Positions 25,901 to 38,566 of a DNA stretch of 64,000 bases are shown here, in pieces (within the stretch, counting starts at the first letter, position 1; every line of letters begins with the position of its first letter). Both the position numbers and the translations under genes were made by a program. Source of the DNA: Wuchereria bancrofti (lineage: Eukaryota; Nematoda; Chromadorea; Rhabditida; Onchocercidae). The stretch covers positions 1,447,266-1,511,265 of the forward strand of contig SSBO01000002.1 of assembly GCA_005281725.1 (NCBI GenBank), given 5' to 3'. The notes beneath the pieces are model-generated. The model searched no databases. It was not told the DNA's origin and saw nothing but the letters and a program-made list of their open reading frames with translations.

Positions 25901-27475
25901 CATAATTAATTGTTGGTGTTTGAAAATTTAAATCAACAATTTATACATAAATAACCTTTCGTGACTGATTTTGGGAAAGTTGTAACGGCGATGACGCTAG
26001 TTGTGTCATTGGGACCTGCAAATGCGCATATGAAAACAACCTTGAGCAATCAACTGTTTTTTTAAGCTGAAAACCTTTTCAAATATTCTGAAACTCAACA
26101 TGAAAACTTTATTATTGCCATTTAATTTTTTCTCTCTTTTTTCCCATAAATCTTCCACCTTTTTAAAGAAGAAACTAATTCCCTTCTGACTGTAGGACGA
26201 AATAAAAACTTAAAGTTTAATGATAAGTAAATTTTTGAATTAACATGAACTAATGTTTTGAATCAACTACAAACGGCAAAATGAAGACTGCAAACCTGAC
26301 TTTCCATGAAATCATTTTCTTTCGCAAAACCAGTAGTCATAATATCCTTTTTGAATGCTTTAGCTAGCGGCAAATATTTATCAAGTAAAGACGACAGCAA
26401 TGGACAACTTGCGCAACTTCTCAAATTGCATGTTTTGAGAGGTTCTTCATAGCAATATATCACTCATAAGGTGCCATAAATACTATACAAAAAGCAATCA
26501 GCTAAGTAAAGAGTGGAAGTTAAAAACAAAAAAAAGAACCTTTTATTCAAAGTCATATTGCAGATAGGACATCGCATCAGTGAAAGCCTTTTGAAGCACT
26601 CAAAGAGACAAACCCTACAAAAGGATAAATTTTTACCCCTATTAAAACGAAATATAACGTAAAACTACTTTAATAATTTGTTTGTCGCTTGTTCTACTTT
26701 CTGGCAGGTGTCGGCAATACCTGTATTTCTAGAAAAATGATAGACAGATATTGATCTATGTTTGAGCTGTATTTATATCTTCCGATACATACAATACCAC
26801 TTTGACTAAGAGGAATAATGAAGTGGAGCAGCAGGATATGAGACGTACAAAAACAATAACCTGCAGAAAGCATGATTGCAAGTGGTCATAATTGGATCAC
26901 GTAAAGTTGAACAGCTGAAAGTAAAACGAATATGAACATTTTAGAGAAAGATCTGAGTCATAAGATGAAGAAATATCCTTTCAAAATTTTAACACCATTT
27001 ATAGAGAATAAAATAAATTAATCATCAGGACTATCCAAGAAAGAAGCTGATGAAGTAAGAAATGCGAGCTTTAATTTCAAATACTAATTTGCGCGCTTTC
27101 TTTACTTTTTAGTTTCTAGACAAATACCTCTAGCTATTGCTAAATCTCTAAGTAGCTGCTATCATTATCAAATTACAGTCACTGATATCTTTTCAAAGTA
27201 ACGAAATCACGAACCAAATTGTTAACGCACATTTCGTAAATTAAAGCAGTTACAAATGACAAATTATTTCGATTAAATTAATCTGATTAACAGATCCAAT
27301 TCATGTATGCTTCATTATTTGATGCATAGTCGAACTGATCTGTACGACAGACTTCATAACTGCAAAAAAGTAACCAAATGCCACATCGTAGAATCATTTT
27401 GATACTTTCCACTTGCTCCTTAATTCTTTGGAAGTCATTCTTGCACTTGGTATGATTCTCTGATAAAGCAAACAT
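22975..27475 (-). CDS. brc-1: BRCA1 homologue BRC-1, RING plus two BRCT domains
   Basis: Complete 14-exon gene on the complement: 27375-27475, 26861-26914, 26540-26614, 26296-26419, 25956-26015, 25353-25821, 25071-25162, 24955-25015, 24604-24839, 24441-24534, 24160-24278, 23904-24048, 23467-23590, 22975-23089. Phases agree throughout; 622 residues, close to C. elegans BRC-1. Seen: a RING with C31, C34, C46, H48, C51, C54, C67, C70, BRCA1-like spacing, assembled from three exons, followed by KRSC and AFKKDI as in BRC-1. Residues about 145-300 are a low-similarity linker. BRCT1 contains CTIVSYSWLENCLNQKSILP; BRCT2 contains LFDGHKFYVP and ends KADWIFASIGQHRILDREPY. Known role: the RING pairs with BARD1 as a ubiquitin ligase in double-strand-break repair and meiosis. 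BARD1 itself is less likely: no ankyrin repeats and two-part BRCT with BRC-1 signatures. The donor of exon 7 is ambiguous between two in-phase sites. Confidence 0.92.
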
Positions 27476-27960
27476 CTTCTAAATTCTGCAATAACTTTAT
27501 CTTTTTTCTTAACTGTACACATCAACCCCTATATTTGCGACTCGTACATAATACATGCTACTTGCAACTCACTAAGAATCGAATCTGCTTTTAAAAAATT
27601 TGCATTTTTCACATCGACTGCCACCCTTTTTCCTACTCTAATCAAATAGCTATGAATCACAGACCTCTGATAAAATCAACTTCCTTTAATCAATCCGTTA
27701 CTAATGCGTAACGCAGTCCTCAACCTCATCCTCACTTCGACATCACGTAGGACTTACTGTCAGAAATGAACTGACCACACGACTCCATAGCACGTCACTT
27801 ACGTGACTTCTTTGTACGCACGACCCATGCCACTACAGCAAAGTAAACTGAACTGCCCAAATGCCCCCATAGCTCCATGCCGCCTTTTACCAAATTCAAA
27901 TTCAAAAATGCAGGTCTGTCCCGAAACCTCTATTGCCGGGTGTCGTGTGTGTCTGTTTGT

Positions 27961-27982
27961 CTGTGTGTGTGTGTGTGTGTGT
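27961..27982. repeat. (TG)n microsatellite
   Basis: Short TG run, about 22 bp, flanked by further TG-rich sequence. Confidence 0.85.
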
Positions 27983-30022
27983 TTCTGTGTGTTCACTGCC
28001 AGCTAACTATACCTTTGGACTGGAGCAGTGCTGTCCTGACAGAAGGGACAGTGACAGCAAAGTGGTCACTGCAGTTAGAGACTCTACCCTTGTGACACTG
28101 AATTGTGTGATGCAAACTTGTGACTAGATTTCATCTTTATCTCTCTAATCTGATACAGAAGGTAAATAAGAGTGAGAGTAGCTGTCATTTCATTGTCGTT
28201 TAATTTTTATTAAAGAATGATTTCGACCATTTCACTTCCTCTTCTCTCTTTCATTGTTCAGCAAAAATTGTATTGTTAATACCGTAGGAATAATTTGTTG
28301 TTTAGCATTTGCTGAGCAGCGGATGTCTCTTTTCGTCTTTAAATTCTCTGCCACATAAGCATGTCATTGAAGTTGAATCGTTCTTTCTTAGTTAAAATTA
28401 CCTTCATAAATCAGAACGTCAGTTGACATGTCGAATGTCATCATCCTTCTACGATCAGTACGTCTGCTCTACCAGTATTTCTGCTTCTTGCATCATTCAG
28501 CTCTTTCTCTCAGTTTGATTCATCATTAAGTTGATGCGAAAGTAATTGTTTTCAGGCCATTGATTTAAAATCATTGTAATTAAACATTCCTCCAACATAC
28601 CGAACCTTTGCTAGAGAATCCTTGACAAGTATTTTAAATTTTGTGAAATTATTATAATTGTGAACTAACTGTGAAAACCGGCTAATTGTGAAATTATTAT
28701 CACTAGGTGAATGATGATGTCATGAGCCAAAATTTCCTAACTCAGTAATTCAACTTTAGCCCTTGCTTCTCTAACATGTAGTCCAATAATCTTGTGGAGG
28801 AAAACTGGATCATTATTGATTGAAGACGTTGCAGTTTCTGTGTCTTATTAAGTTATTCAAGAAATTTTAATAGCAGCGAATCACCAAACAATGATTGTAA
28901 TTTTCTTTTGGTGACTTCTTTCGAACTTGCAACTAATGGAATGGTTATTAGTTCTTTTCCTCGCAGCAAAAATTGATCAAGAGAAATCCAAAGCTTCAAA
29001 CGAATTTCTTCAATTATCGACTATTCATTAGCCACTTTTTTCTCTTATTAATTTGCTGAAAATGCCGAACGGTTGGGGAATAGCTGGCGTTGATTGTTAT
29101 GATACGGCAGAGAACTTAACAGTAAACAGTAAAATCGGGAGGTTATAGTTGAAAGATGAGTGTTGGACAAATAATTCCTTACTTGCTGTATAAAATTAAA
29201 AATGATGTATAAAAATTGAGTAATGTGTAAATTTAAAACAGTTTTATGTATGTTTATCTGAAGAATAATTCAAACAACATTTGCTACAAATATGAGTTGA
29301 TGACTAGAATGGCCTGGTAATATTAGGCACTCTTTGTCCACTTTTAAGTCAAGCGAGCATAATTGGTTGACTGAGAATCAATTAGCAGATAAGTAATTAA
29401 GACAAAGGGAATCAGTTCAGCCATGAACAGAAACATCTTTTGATCGAGTGACTGTTACATTGTCCCCCCACTGTGTCATATATAATTTCATTCCTGTCAC
29501 ATATATTTGTACTTCTTAGCACACTAAATCTGCCCACTGTCCACATCCATACTCGAATGCTCGAACTCTTCCCTTCCCCATTTCTGACAAACATCGATTC
29601 GCTTATCCGCGTAGCACTTTTTTACCTGATTTCAAGAAGCGATCTCGCATCCCTGCAACAAATTAAGGACGGTTGCAAGTGAAGGACTAATGTAAAGCAT
29701 AAAGAATATCGGAGAAATTAAATTTGGAAACGAACTGTGCATGTATAGTTCCTTGTCAAATTTACTTTTCTCAGCATCCCTTCATTTCTAAATCAGATCA
29801 CTAGGCAGTACGTTTATATCAAATTCTAAGACTCGTAGCACTAAGTCTTTGAAAAATTAAACAGTGCTTAAAATCCACACAAGAGAATAGTTGCATAGTG
29901 ATTAGTGGAATATTTTACAGCTCAATCTACATATCACTACGATTTTTCGTCAACATTAACATTTCATATGATACTAGTAGAGAAGATCGGACATTGATTC
30001 TTCGACTAGCAATCAACCTAAT

Positions 30023-30067
30023 AGTTCATCACTGAAACTAATAGGTTATTAATTTCAGTGATGAGTT
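30023..30067. repeat. Imperfect inverted repeat, stem-loop
   Basis: Arms 30023-30041 and 30049-30067 can pair over 19 positions with one C/A mismatch and two G-T pairs, leaving a seven-base loop. The core CATCACTGAAA pairs perfectly with TTTCAGTGATG. Intergenic, so function is unknown. Confidence 0.75.
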
Positions 30068-31660
30068 GAGCAAAAGACATTTCTACAAGCCATTAGTGCT
30101 TACCGAGATGATCAATTATCAATCTTACAGGTTATTGGAATCGTTGCAGCACAAATATTCAGAAATTTTTGGAAGTACAAGTACATTTTGTAGTGCTTGT
30201 CCTCTAGAAATTTCGAAAAAATGGGTAGTGAGAAGTTCGCATTGAAAGTTAAAGATGTTTTTGTTGGAAAGGGTATTGTTTAGAAGAGCCATGCATCTCT
30301 GTTACTTTTCGACTGATTGAGTTTGCGCTGATAAGCTGAGTAGCCTTTAGTCATTGTCAACGGGCACAATCAAGCAACGAAATCCCTGCAACCTTTGTCA
30401 CATGGGACGTATTGCCACCGTCACTGTCCTTTACAACACGACACTCACTTCCTCACCACGCCATGATCGATCGCTTGCTTTCATGTTGACATTCCGCTTT
30501 ATTGTGTCATTGGTCTTATTTATTTTGATGGCGTTCAGAAAAGTGCACGTCTTTCTTCGATTCTTTTCTCTCTCTTTCTCCCTCTCTCTCATCGAGAAGA
30601 GGGAAAGTGAAGGTCTTCCGGGTAGAAACAAGCAAAGGACAGCTTCGATGATGGACACAGTGCATAGATTACCACTTATATATTGTGTATCAGGCTTATT
30701 CTGTAGCCAAAAAGCCGAAGCCTTGGCTTTTTGCTACCAGTATATCAGCATATGTGGTCATATTTCTCCCATATTTGATCTTTTCAATTATTCCAGCTTA
30801 CCGGATTGGGTATTACAATGCAGTTGTCACTAATATCCGGTTCACTGAAGATCTTTACTGAAATGAATGAGTGCTTATCACTTGTTTAACTGAGCAATTC
30901 TCGAGATATCAACATTTGCGCCACTATTCATTTTTTATGATTCAGTTTGTTAGTTGAGAGGGTAAATTGCTAGCTAGAGAAAGTTAGATCTAATTTTTCC
31001 CTTTCTTTTCTTCTTCTTTTTCTTCTGTCTCCTATGCTTCCTTCTCTTGTCAGCTCAGCCTATGTCCGTTTACTGGGAACATGCCAGTGATGCATGCCAG
31101 TTTGAACTGAAATGAGCGAAGCGCAAGAAGGCTTAGAAGGCCTTCTCTCAAGAGACACCCTTTTCTCCCCTATTTAACTTCCCTTTTTTTGCAGGAGAGT
31201 TTTGAATGTAAACAATATGAAGTTGCAGCTGTAGTAGTCAGTGCTCATCCGATTCGCACACTAGCAGAAGACATATTATCGATGACCGCTTCAGAAAATT
31301 TGGGAGTAGGAAGTCGCAGCAATTTTTCTTATCTTTGATAATATCAATCAACATGCTCATCAGATCAGTTTCAATAAATATTGGTTCGACATTGCAAATG
31401 TCAATTTTGCTAAGGAATTATTTTTCACCTCGAGAAATTAATGGAAATGCAATGAAGCGTTAGTGAAACTTGTTATCATCCTGCAGTGATAATTTGTCAG
31501 CGTCGACTTCAGTGATTTTTGCTCTTATCAGAGAGCTTTCACTGTTAATTGTATGTGGAAATAATGTGATATGAAAAACTGCCCGCCCAAAGCTTATCAA
31601 CAACCAAAAACCAACCAGTTAGTAGTACAAATACCGGTACCTTTGCGATTGCACACATTC

Positions 31661-31689
31661 CCTTCCTTCCTTCCTTCCTTCCTTCCTTC
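31661..31689. repeat. (CCTT)n microsatellite
   Basis: Seven CCTT units in the upstream flank of the acetyl-CoA synthetase gene. Confidence 0.95.
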
Positions 31690-31977
31690 AAGTGCTAAAT
31701 GTTTCATTGGACTCACCGAAATTTCCGACAAAATGTTGTTGTCAATCTAGCACAGTCATTTCTGTGCAAGATTGGAATGTCCGGTAGACCGGAATGGTGC
31801 TGAGAAGCCGCCATTCAGTGAAGTGAGCATACTTCCCTCATTCAAAATGCTAATCCGAAGAGAACCTCACTCGTCGAGTTTTTTCGCTCTTCATTAGCAT
31901 TACATTTTAGATGGTGGCCTTGCTTCTTCTGATGCTGATGCTACTCGTATTATAATAATTCTCACAGGAGACACAGG

Positions 31978-32004
31978 GAGAGAGAGAAGAGAGAGAGAGA
32001 GAGA
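31978..32004. repeat. (GA)n microsatellite
   Basis: GAGA-rich run of about 27 bp upstream of acetyl-CoA synthetase. Confidence 0.9.
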
Positions 32005-32589
32005 GGTTTGAAACTTCATGAATGAAGTAAACAAAGAATGTGCTTAAAGGAAACATCATTTACATCATCGATTTGTTATTGGTGACGAGAATGTTGCTTG
32101 TAATATGCTGATCGTGCATATGATACATTCGTGATGCTGGAGCTTGACCTCGGCTTGACCTCTGGCTTCCTGCCTAGTTTAGTTCGCTGACACATCACAC
32201 ATCGTGCTTCTGTGCTCTTGGATGAGGAAAGGAGAGGAAGAAAGCAGTAGCAAGCATACTACGGGAAAGGATGAAGGAGAGAGAGAGAAAGAAATCCGGG
32301 ATAACGGGGAGGTGGAAGGAGGAGGGGCAGGATTAACCGGTATGGTACCGGAAGATGAAAGGTTCGAGTAGCGACTCGATTATTGTTCATATCACCTTGA
32401 TGGTTAAATGGTGGTTTGGGTTTGGTAGCACGTATGACAAATTTTGTTAAGCTGATTGTTGTTTCGATTCGATAATTTTGGTAAAATTGATGACTGGTTA
32501 ATTTCGATAACCATTTTTTTCCTAATTCGATAATAGAATTGTTTGTAGATACTGTACTCGTCTGATTCACTTCAAATTTGATAGCAATA

Positions 32590-35500
32590 ATGTCGGATGC
32601 TCGGATCAAATTTGAGATTCCCCAAATGTGTGATGCAAAAGAGAACGAGGAATGGTTTGTTCCTCCGGCACCTATCCTTAGTGGTACGGTTCATACTTTC
32701 TACATCTCTTACTGTTATTGTTAATTCTAAATCGAACTGTCAGCGAAATAATGAATTCTATTACGACAAAACATTTAAACAGTTGGGTCTGCTTTCATTT
32801 TTTCAAATTCATAAAAAGCTGTTTATTGGAGAAATGGATCATTCCTTAAAGACTTATCACTTCCCGGGAATTCATCACTGCTGATAGCCACACCATAATT
32901 ATCATTTTTCTCTTTTTACTGATACTTGAAGTTAGTCTTTAAATGGACTGCAGGCAGTGGGTAAACAGTAAGGAAAAGGGTGAGACTGAGAATATATATT
33001 ATGCAAAGGCAAGTAAAGATTCTCATTTCATTCCGGGCCACTTTATTTCGATTACAGAGAATGTGTTTCTTACTGACCACTTCTGAAGTTATTTCTTGAA
33101 GCGTTTTAGTTGGTCGCTGTAGATGTGATCACAAATCTGATGTGTTCTAATCTAAATTTTTTTTTGTTATTATGCTTGCTCATAAGGTACTTTTTGGAAA
33201 GATTAAATTCAAGGTAATTTAATCTTTACATATTACTTTCTACCACTTATACATGTGAATCTTTTAGGTGCTCATGTCACAGGAATTGATTCTTACCGGG
33301 AAATGTACAGCAACTCCATCAATAATGCCGATGAATTTTGGCGAACAGTAGCTAAAGAGCTTTACTTCGAGAAGACGTCCAAGAAGGTCGGTCATTTGCT
33401 CTTTTTCTCTCCGAATGCATTTCTTTGAGTAACTTAAAAATATATTCCACGCTTGTTAAAAGCGAGGAATAATCATTGTTTGGTTTTTTGTAAGCGCTGA
33501 AAAATCGTTGTTTGTTTATTTTCCTTATTGTATTTTGTGTGCGTGTGTGTGTGTTTCTTTTTTTTCTTTTGGTAAAGAGGATAAAAAACCTGACTTTGTA
33601 AACACAAACTTTAATCTTTTCGATATTTAGAAGAAATATATTCTTCTGATAGATCAGAATTCAGTAATTGACGTTTTAAGATTTTAGTGTGCCATTGAAA
33701 ATTTCACTATAAACGATTATTCAGGGACTGGAATGGAATTTCGACTGTCGTAAGGGAGATATTTATGTGCATTTTATGGAAGGTGCAAGGACGAACATTG
33801 CATATAATTGCCTGGAGCAAAACATTAATAAAGGTAAGTACGTAGTAAAACTGGAGATTAAGAAGTACTTAGATTTCATGCACGGATCATTTATTTGCAA
33901 GATATCGTGTTCGTGATATGATTTTAAAAAAGTTATTCATATAGATGAATTAAAAAATTGGTAAGGTTATCCTTAAAGCTTCTTATTTAAATCAAGATTT
34001 AAGGGTATGGCTCTCGCACGGCATTATTGTGGGAAGGTAGTGAGCCCGGTGATTGTTGTTCTATCACATTTCAAGATCTGTTTGACAAAGTCGTCATTTT
34101 TTCTGCTGTCCTGCGATCTCATGGAGTTAAGAAGGTCCACTACATAATTTCTACCTCTTAAGATTTGTTGTTTAAGTTTTAATCATGTTATGCAATGTGA
34201 TATGACTTTATGTTTGAGACGGTGGCATTATCGTCATTCAGGAATGCACTGAAGATAGCTACCGATGTTGTTGCTGATGTTTCATTTTATTGTTGTTAAT
34301 TCAGGGCGATGTTGTGGTGATTTATTTACCGATGACACTTGAATTACCGATAGCAATGCTATCGTGTGCTAGAATCGGTGCTGTTCACGCGGTAGTGTTT
34401 GCTGGATTTAGTGCTGATGCTTTGGCAGCTCGAATATGTCAAACAGAATCCCGTATTCTGATCACTGCTGATGGATATTATCGAGGCAAGAAGCTTGTAA
34501 CACTAAAAATGATAGCTGACGATGCTCTTGTTGAATGCAATGTGTTGGTAAGTATATTTTAATGGCTCGTTTAACATATACGACGAATTTAAAATTGGAC
34601 TCATTAGTTGAACTGTGATAAACTTCTTTATCCCAAACAGCCGTTAAGTAATGTGCTATATAATTGCTCAATGCATCATATGATCGCTTGAATAGGAAAT
34701 CGGCAGATCCGTTGTGGTTGATTATTTGATGTTAACATTTATAATGTTAACATTTTAGGGTAGACCGGTGAAAAGGGTCATTGTTGTGCAACATTTGGGA
34801 CGTGTTCGGAAACCGGACAGTACTGCTTCTATCGACGTAAGTTTGGCTTCATTTGTTGTATTTCCTTAAATGCTGCATTTTGGTTATGAGAAGGTTACTG
34901 TTGCAGAGTGAATGAATAATTCAAGAATATGAGATTTACACTTCTTGATATCTGAATGTATATTTCTGTGTGTGTTTTTCGTAAGGCAAAATCGGATTTG
35001 TTTGTATTAAAATTTCAGTTTCGGCACTTTTCCACTGCTTTTTATTTACTTAAAATAAGTTTTACTTTGAGGTTTCCTTACGAATCACTAACTGAAATAC
35101 TTCTACGCAAAAAGATTGTAAGTTATGAATTTGTAACCTTATTGTTATAATATGTTGCTATACTTTCCATTATCAGGTCAAATTAGACCCAAAACGGGAT
35201 GTTATCTGGGATGAAGAAATGGAACGATGCAAAGGAATGAATTCTGAGATAGAATGGAACGATGCAGAAGATCCTCTCTTTATTCTTTACACTTCTGGTT
35301 CAACGGGTCGACCAAAAGGAATCGTGCATACTACTGCTGGTTACATGACGTATACCTATGCTACTGTCAAATTTGTTTTTGATGCTGATCCAGAAAGGGA
35401 TATATATTGGTGAGTCCTAGACTGGATATTTTCAGTATAGATTGAGTTAAAATGAAAGAATAGTTACTACATAATATTTGATGGTTTACTGTCTGAAACA

Positions 35501-37656
35501 TCTCAACAGTCTTGAAATTGTGAAAAAAGTAAAAAAAGAAAAAAAAAGATTTATTAACCGTTCTTTACTGCTATTTAGTAATTGATTTTTATTCCTTTAT
35601 ATAAGGACATCAAGTAAAAGTGAAATAAGGAAGTGTCAAAACTTTGTATAGCAGCCGGAATTGTTTCAAATCGAAAAGGTAAGAAATCAAATATAAGTAA
35701 AAGTCACCAATATAGATTGAAGTCAGGTAATCTTGCTTCTGATTTTCATTAAAATATATTTTTCTGATGTATATTTTCAGGTGCACAGCTGATTGTGGTT
35801 GGATTACTGGACACTCTTATCTTGTGTACGGACCACTTCTTAATGGTTTGACATGTGTTATATATGAGGGCGTACCGAGTTATCCAACACCGTCACGGAT
35901 GTGGCAGATTGTAGAGAAGTACAAAGTAAGTCAGTCATTAATTAGTGATCGATGCATTTACTGGTGTTCTAATGTTTATTGTAGTTTTATCTCATTTATT
36001 CAACACTCTGTAGTTATTTAATGTAGTTCAAAACCATTAATCAGTAGGATTGATAAAACAATGTCACAGTTCTTGCTCGATGTGATTTTTTTTTTTGTTT
36101 TGTTTTAGGTTACAACCTTATATACTTCACCAACAGCGGTGCGTGCTTTGATGGCTTTTGGCGATCAGTATGTTACATCGTACAATCGTTCATCGCTGCG
36201 TTTGCTCGGATCAGTTGGTGAACCAATCAATCCAGTAGCATGGAAGTGGTTGCATAAGGTACTTAAACTTAAATCATCAGTTTTGCTCACTTAGAATTTT
36301 GTGCGGTGGAGGACTTGATAAATGAGGTGCAAATTTCAGGTTGTTGGTGAAAGTCGTTGTGTTGTTATTGATACTTATTGGCAGACAGAAACGGGAGGAC
36401 ATACGATTACGCCATTACCGGCAGCAATTCCCTGCAAACCTGGTAGTGCAACACTCCCCTTTTTTGGAATAGAACCGGTTATTATTGATGAGGAAGGTCG
36501 AGAAGTCGAAGGAGCTGGTAAAGGAACTTTGGTGATTGTTTCATTTCTGGATTAAATAATATGAGCCAGTTTTACATGTTGCTATATCATTGATATTTTA
36601 ATCCGTTTTCGTTTCAGTGAAATTCATTTGGTAAGATACAACAACTGCTGTCTGAATGTTTAATTGTTATTGTTACAGTGTTTCAAGCGAGCTTGGCCGG
36701 GTATAAGTAGAAGCATTTTGGGTGATCATGGCCGATTTATGAGCACATACTTCTCGCCGTATCCGGGCTACTTTTTTACTGGTGATGGAGCACGTCGAGA
36801 TGCTGATGGTTACTACTGGATTACAGGTGTAACTTGGCAACCTATTTTGGCATTGGTGTGGATGTGAGATTGATTAAATAATTGTTTTATTTGATTTGAT
36901 AACCATTTTATGTTGCAGGACGCATCGATGATCTTATGAATGTATCAGGTCATTTACTGTCCACCGCTGAAATTGAGTCTGCGCTAGTTTCGGATAACGA
37001 TGTAGTGGAAGCAGCTGTAGTTGCGGCACCGCATGACATCAAAGGCAGCTTTCCATATGCATTCATCACATTACGATTGGTATTTTTACGACATATTCCG
37101 TCTTGAGCATTTATTCTTATTGAGAAAGTTGGAGGGTTTCGACTGTAATCGAAATGGAGGACTGAAAATGCTTTCTGTTTTTATCTTCTTTCCTCTAACG
37201 CATCAAGTAATTTTTTTAGGGCGTAAAACTTACAGAAAGAAAAATTGAGGATCTGAAACTTTTGGTTCGAAAAAAAATTGGTGCAATTGCTGTACCAGAC
37301 GTTATACAAGTAGCTCCTGGACTACCTAAAACACGATCGGGTGAGTTATATCTGCATCCGTGAGAGAAGTGAAAGTTGTCGAATGTAGTAAGCTAGCTTT
37401 GCTCTTGCTTTACGATGAGTTGGAGTAAGAGTAAGCATTATTTGTTGTTTTATCTGCTTAAATTGTCTTAGATTAATTTATCAGTTAAGCTTTTTAGATT
37501 TAATAGTTCATGTTTTAAGGAAAGGTAACACGTCGTATATTGCGGAAAATTGCTGAAGGTGATAAAGCTGCGGATTTAGGCGACACTACTACACTTATTG
37601 ATGAAACGGTTATTGCTCACTTGTGGAGTGGTCGATCAGAAACACGGACTGGTTGA
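32590..37656 (+). CDS. ACSS2: Acetyl-CoA synthetase (AMP-forming)
   Basis: Complete 14-exon gene: 32590-32683, 33268-33386, 33725-33833, 34004-34134, 34305-34547, 34759-34836, 35177-35409, 35781-35925, 36109-36258, 36340-36531, 36679-36826, 36919-37079, 37220-37340, 37520-37656; 686 residues, near the 701 of human ACSS2. Seen: [20 protein letters not shown], the phosphate loop [11 protein letters not shown] (296-306), [49 protein letters not shown], and the C-terminal catalytic lysine in RSGKVTRR (K643). All core motifs are intact. The enzyme makes acetyl-CoA from acetate, CoA and ATP through acetyl-AMP, supplying lipid synthesis and histone acetylation. No mitochondrial presequence is evident, so cytosolic/nuclear is inferred. 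A candidate AATAAA is at 38012. A truncated relative follows 910 bp downstream on the same strand. Confidence 0.96.
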
Positions 37657-38566
37657 GAAAGAATGCTGGCAATAATGAAATAATTTCGAAATTTTCCATA
37701 TTGACTATTTTAAGATTATAAAAGTTTATGGTGTATTTCGACATCGTCTATTCTCTTTTGTTGTATTAAATTTTCATTTAATTACTTGATCTAATTTCGT
37801 ATTTCTCCTTCATTCATCAATTACTTGAAATCTCTCTTCTTTTCTGTCCATCTTTGACTTCCATTTACACCATAACTGAGTGTATTGACAAATTGGAAAT
37901 ACATTTCATTGGAGTAATAGTTTTCATCCGAAGTAGTAGTTTCCGTCGATGTTAAGCTATTTCGTTATTTGATATTTCTGTGTTTGTATTTTTGCATTCG
38001 TAATCCATTCCAATAAAGAGGCATGCAGTTGATCGTAAGGAGTGTTCGATCGTTCATTGAAGCTTTTTGTGGAGAGGGAAACACAAAATGTCAATTAACT
38101 GGACATGTGCTTGTCACTGAAGAGGTCAGAATGGTTAAGAAATTGTCGCTGACTAAAGTTCACTCAATGACTAGAAAAGAAGTCGTTTTGGGAAAGAAAG
38201 GAATAACGAATTTGATCGTGGCCAATTATCATTTTTGCGCATCGAAGAAGTGAAGTGGATAACAGGTAATTAATCATCAAATAGTGCTATGGAATTCTCT
38301 TAACGAGTCTAATATATATTCCTAAATTCCTGCGAAATGCTTTAAATTATGTTTTGCTTTCCTTTCCCTACTATATTTGTCGGTGGATAAAGTGTATTCA
38401 TTTCCTCACCGAATATTTCTTATCTCTATAGCAATCGAGTCGTCGTGACCACTTTATGTCTTTTTGTTTTTTGATCACAGACATGAAATGACCATTTGAT
38501 CCAACCATATCTTTAGTTAGATTCGAATTCTTCAAGTGCATTTTTAAAGACGGACTGCGAATCCTA
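37657..38566. other. Spacer between acetyl-CoA synthetase and its truncated copy
   Basis: 3' UTR with candidate AATAAA at 38012-38017, then AT-rich DNA. A 76-codon frame at 38023-38253 has no family resemblance that I recognise. Confidence 0.5.

Larger units (their letters stand above)
27476..32589. other. 5.1 kb divergent intergenic region
   Basis: Lies between the starts of brc-1 (-) and acetyl-CoA synthetase (+), so it should hold both promoters. Contains a TG microsatellite (27961-27982), an inverted repeat at 30023-30067, a CCTT run (31661-31689) and a GA run (31978-32004). Open frames of 60-160 codons occur but have no recognisable domains or splice structure. I see no gene. Confidence 0.55.
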
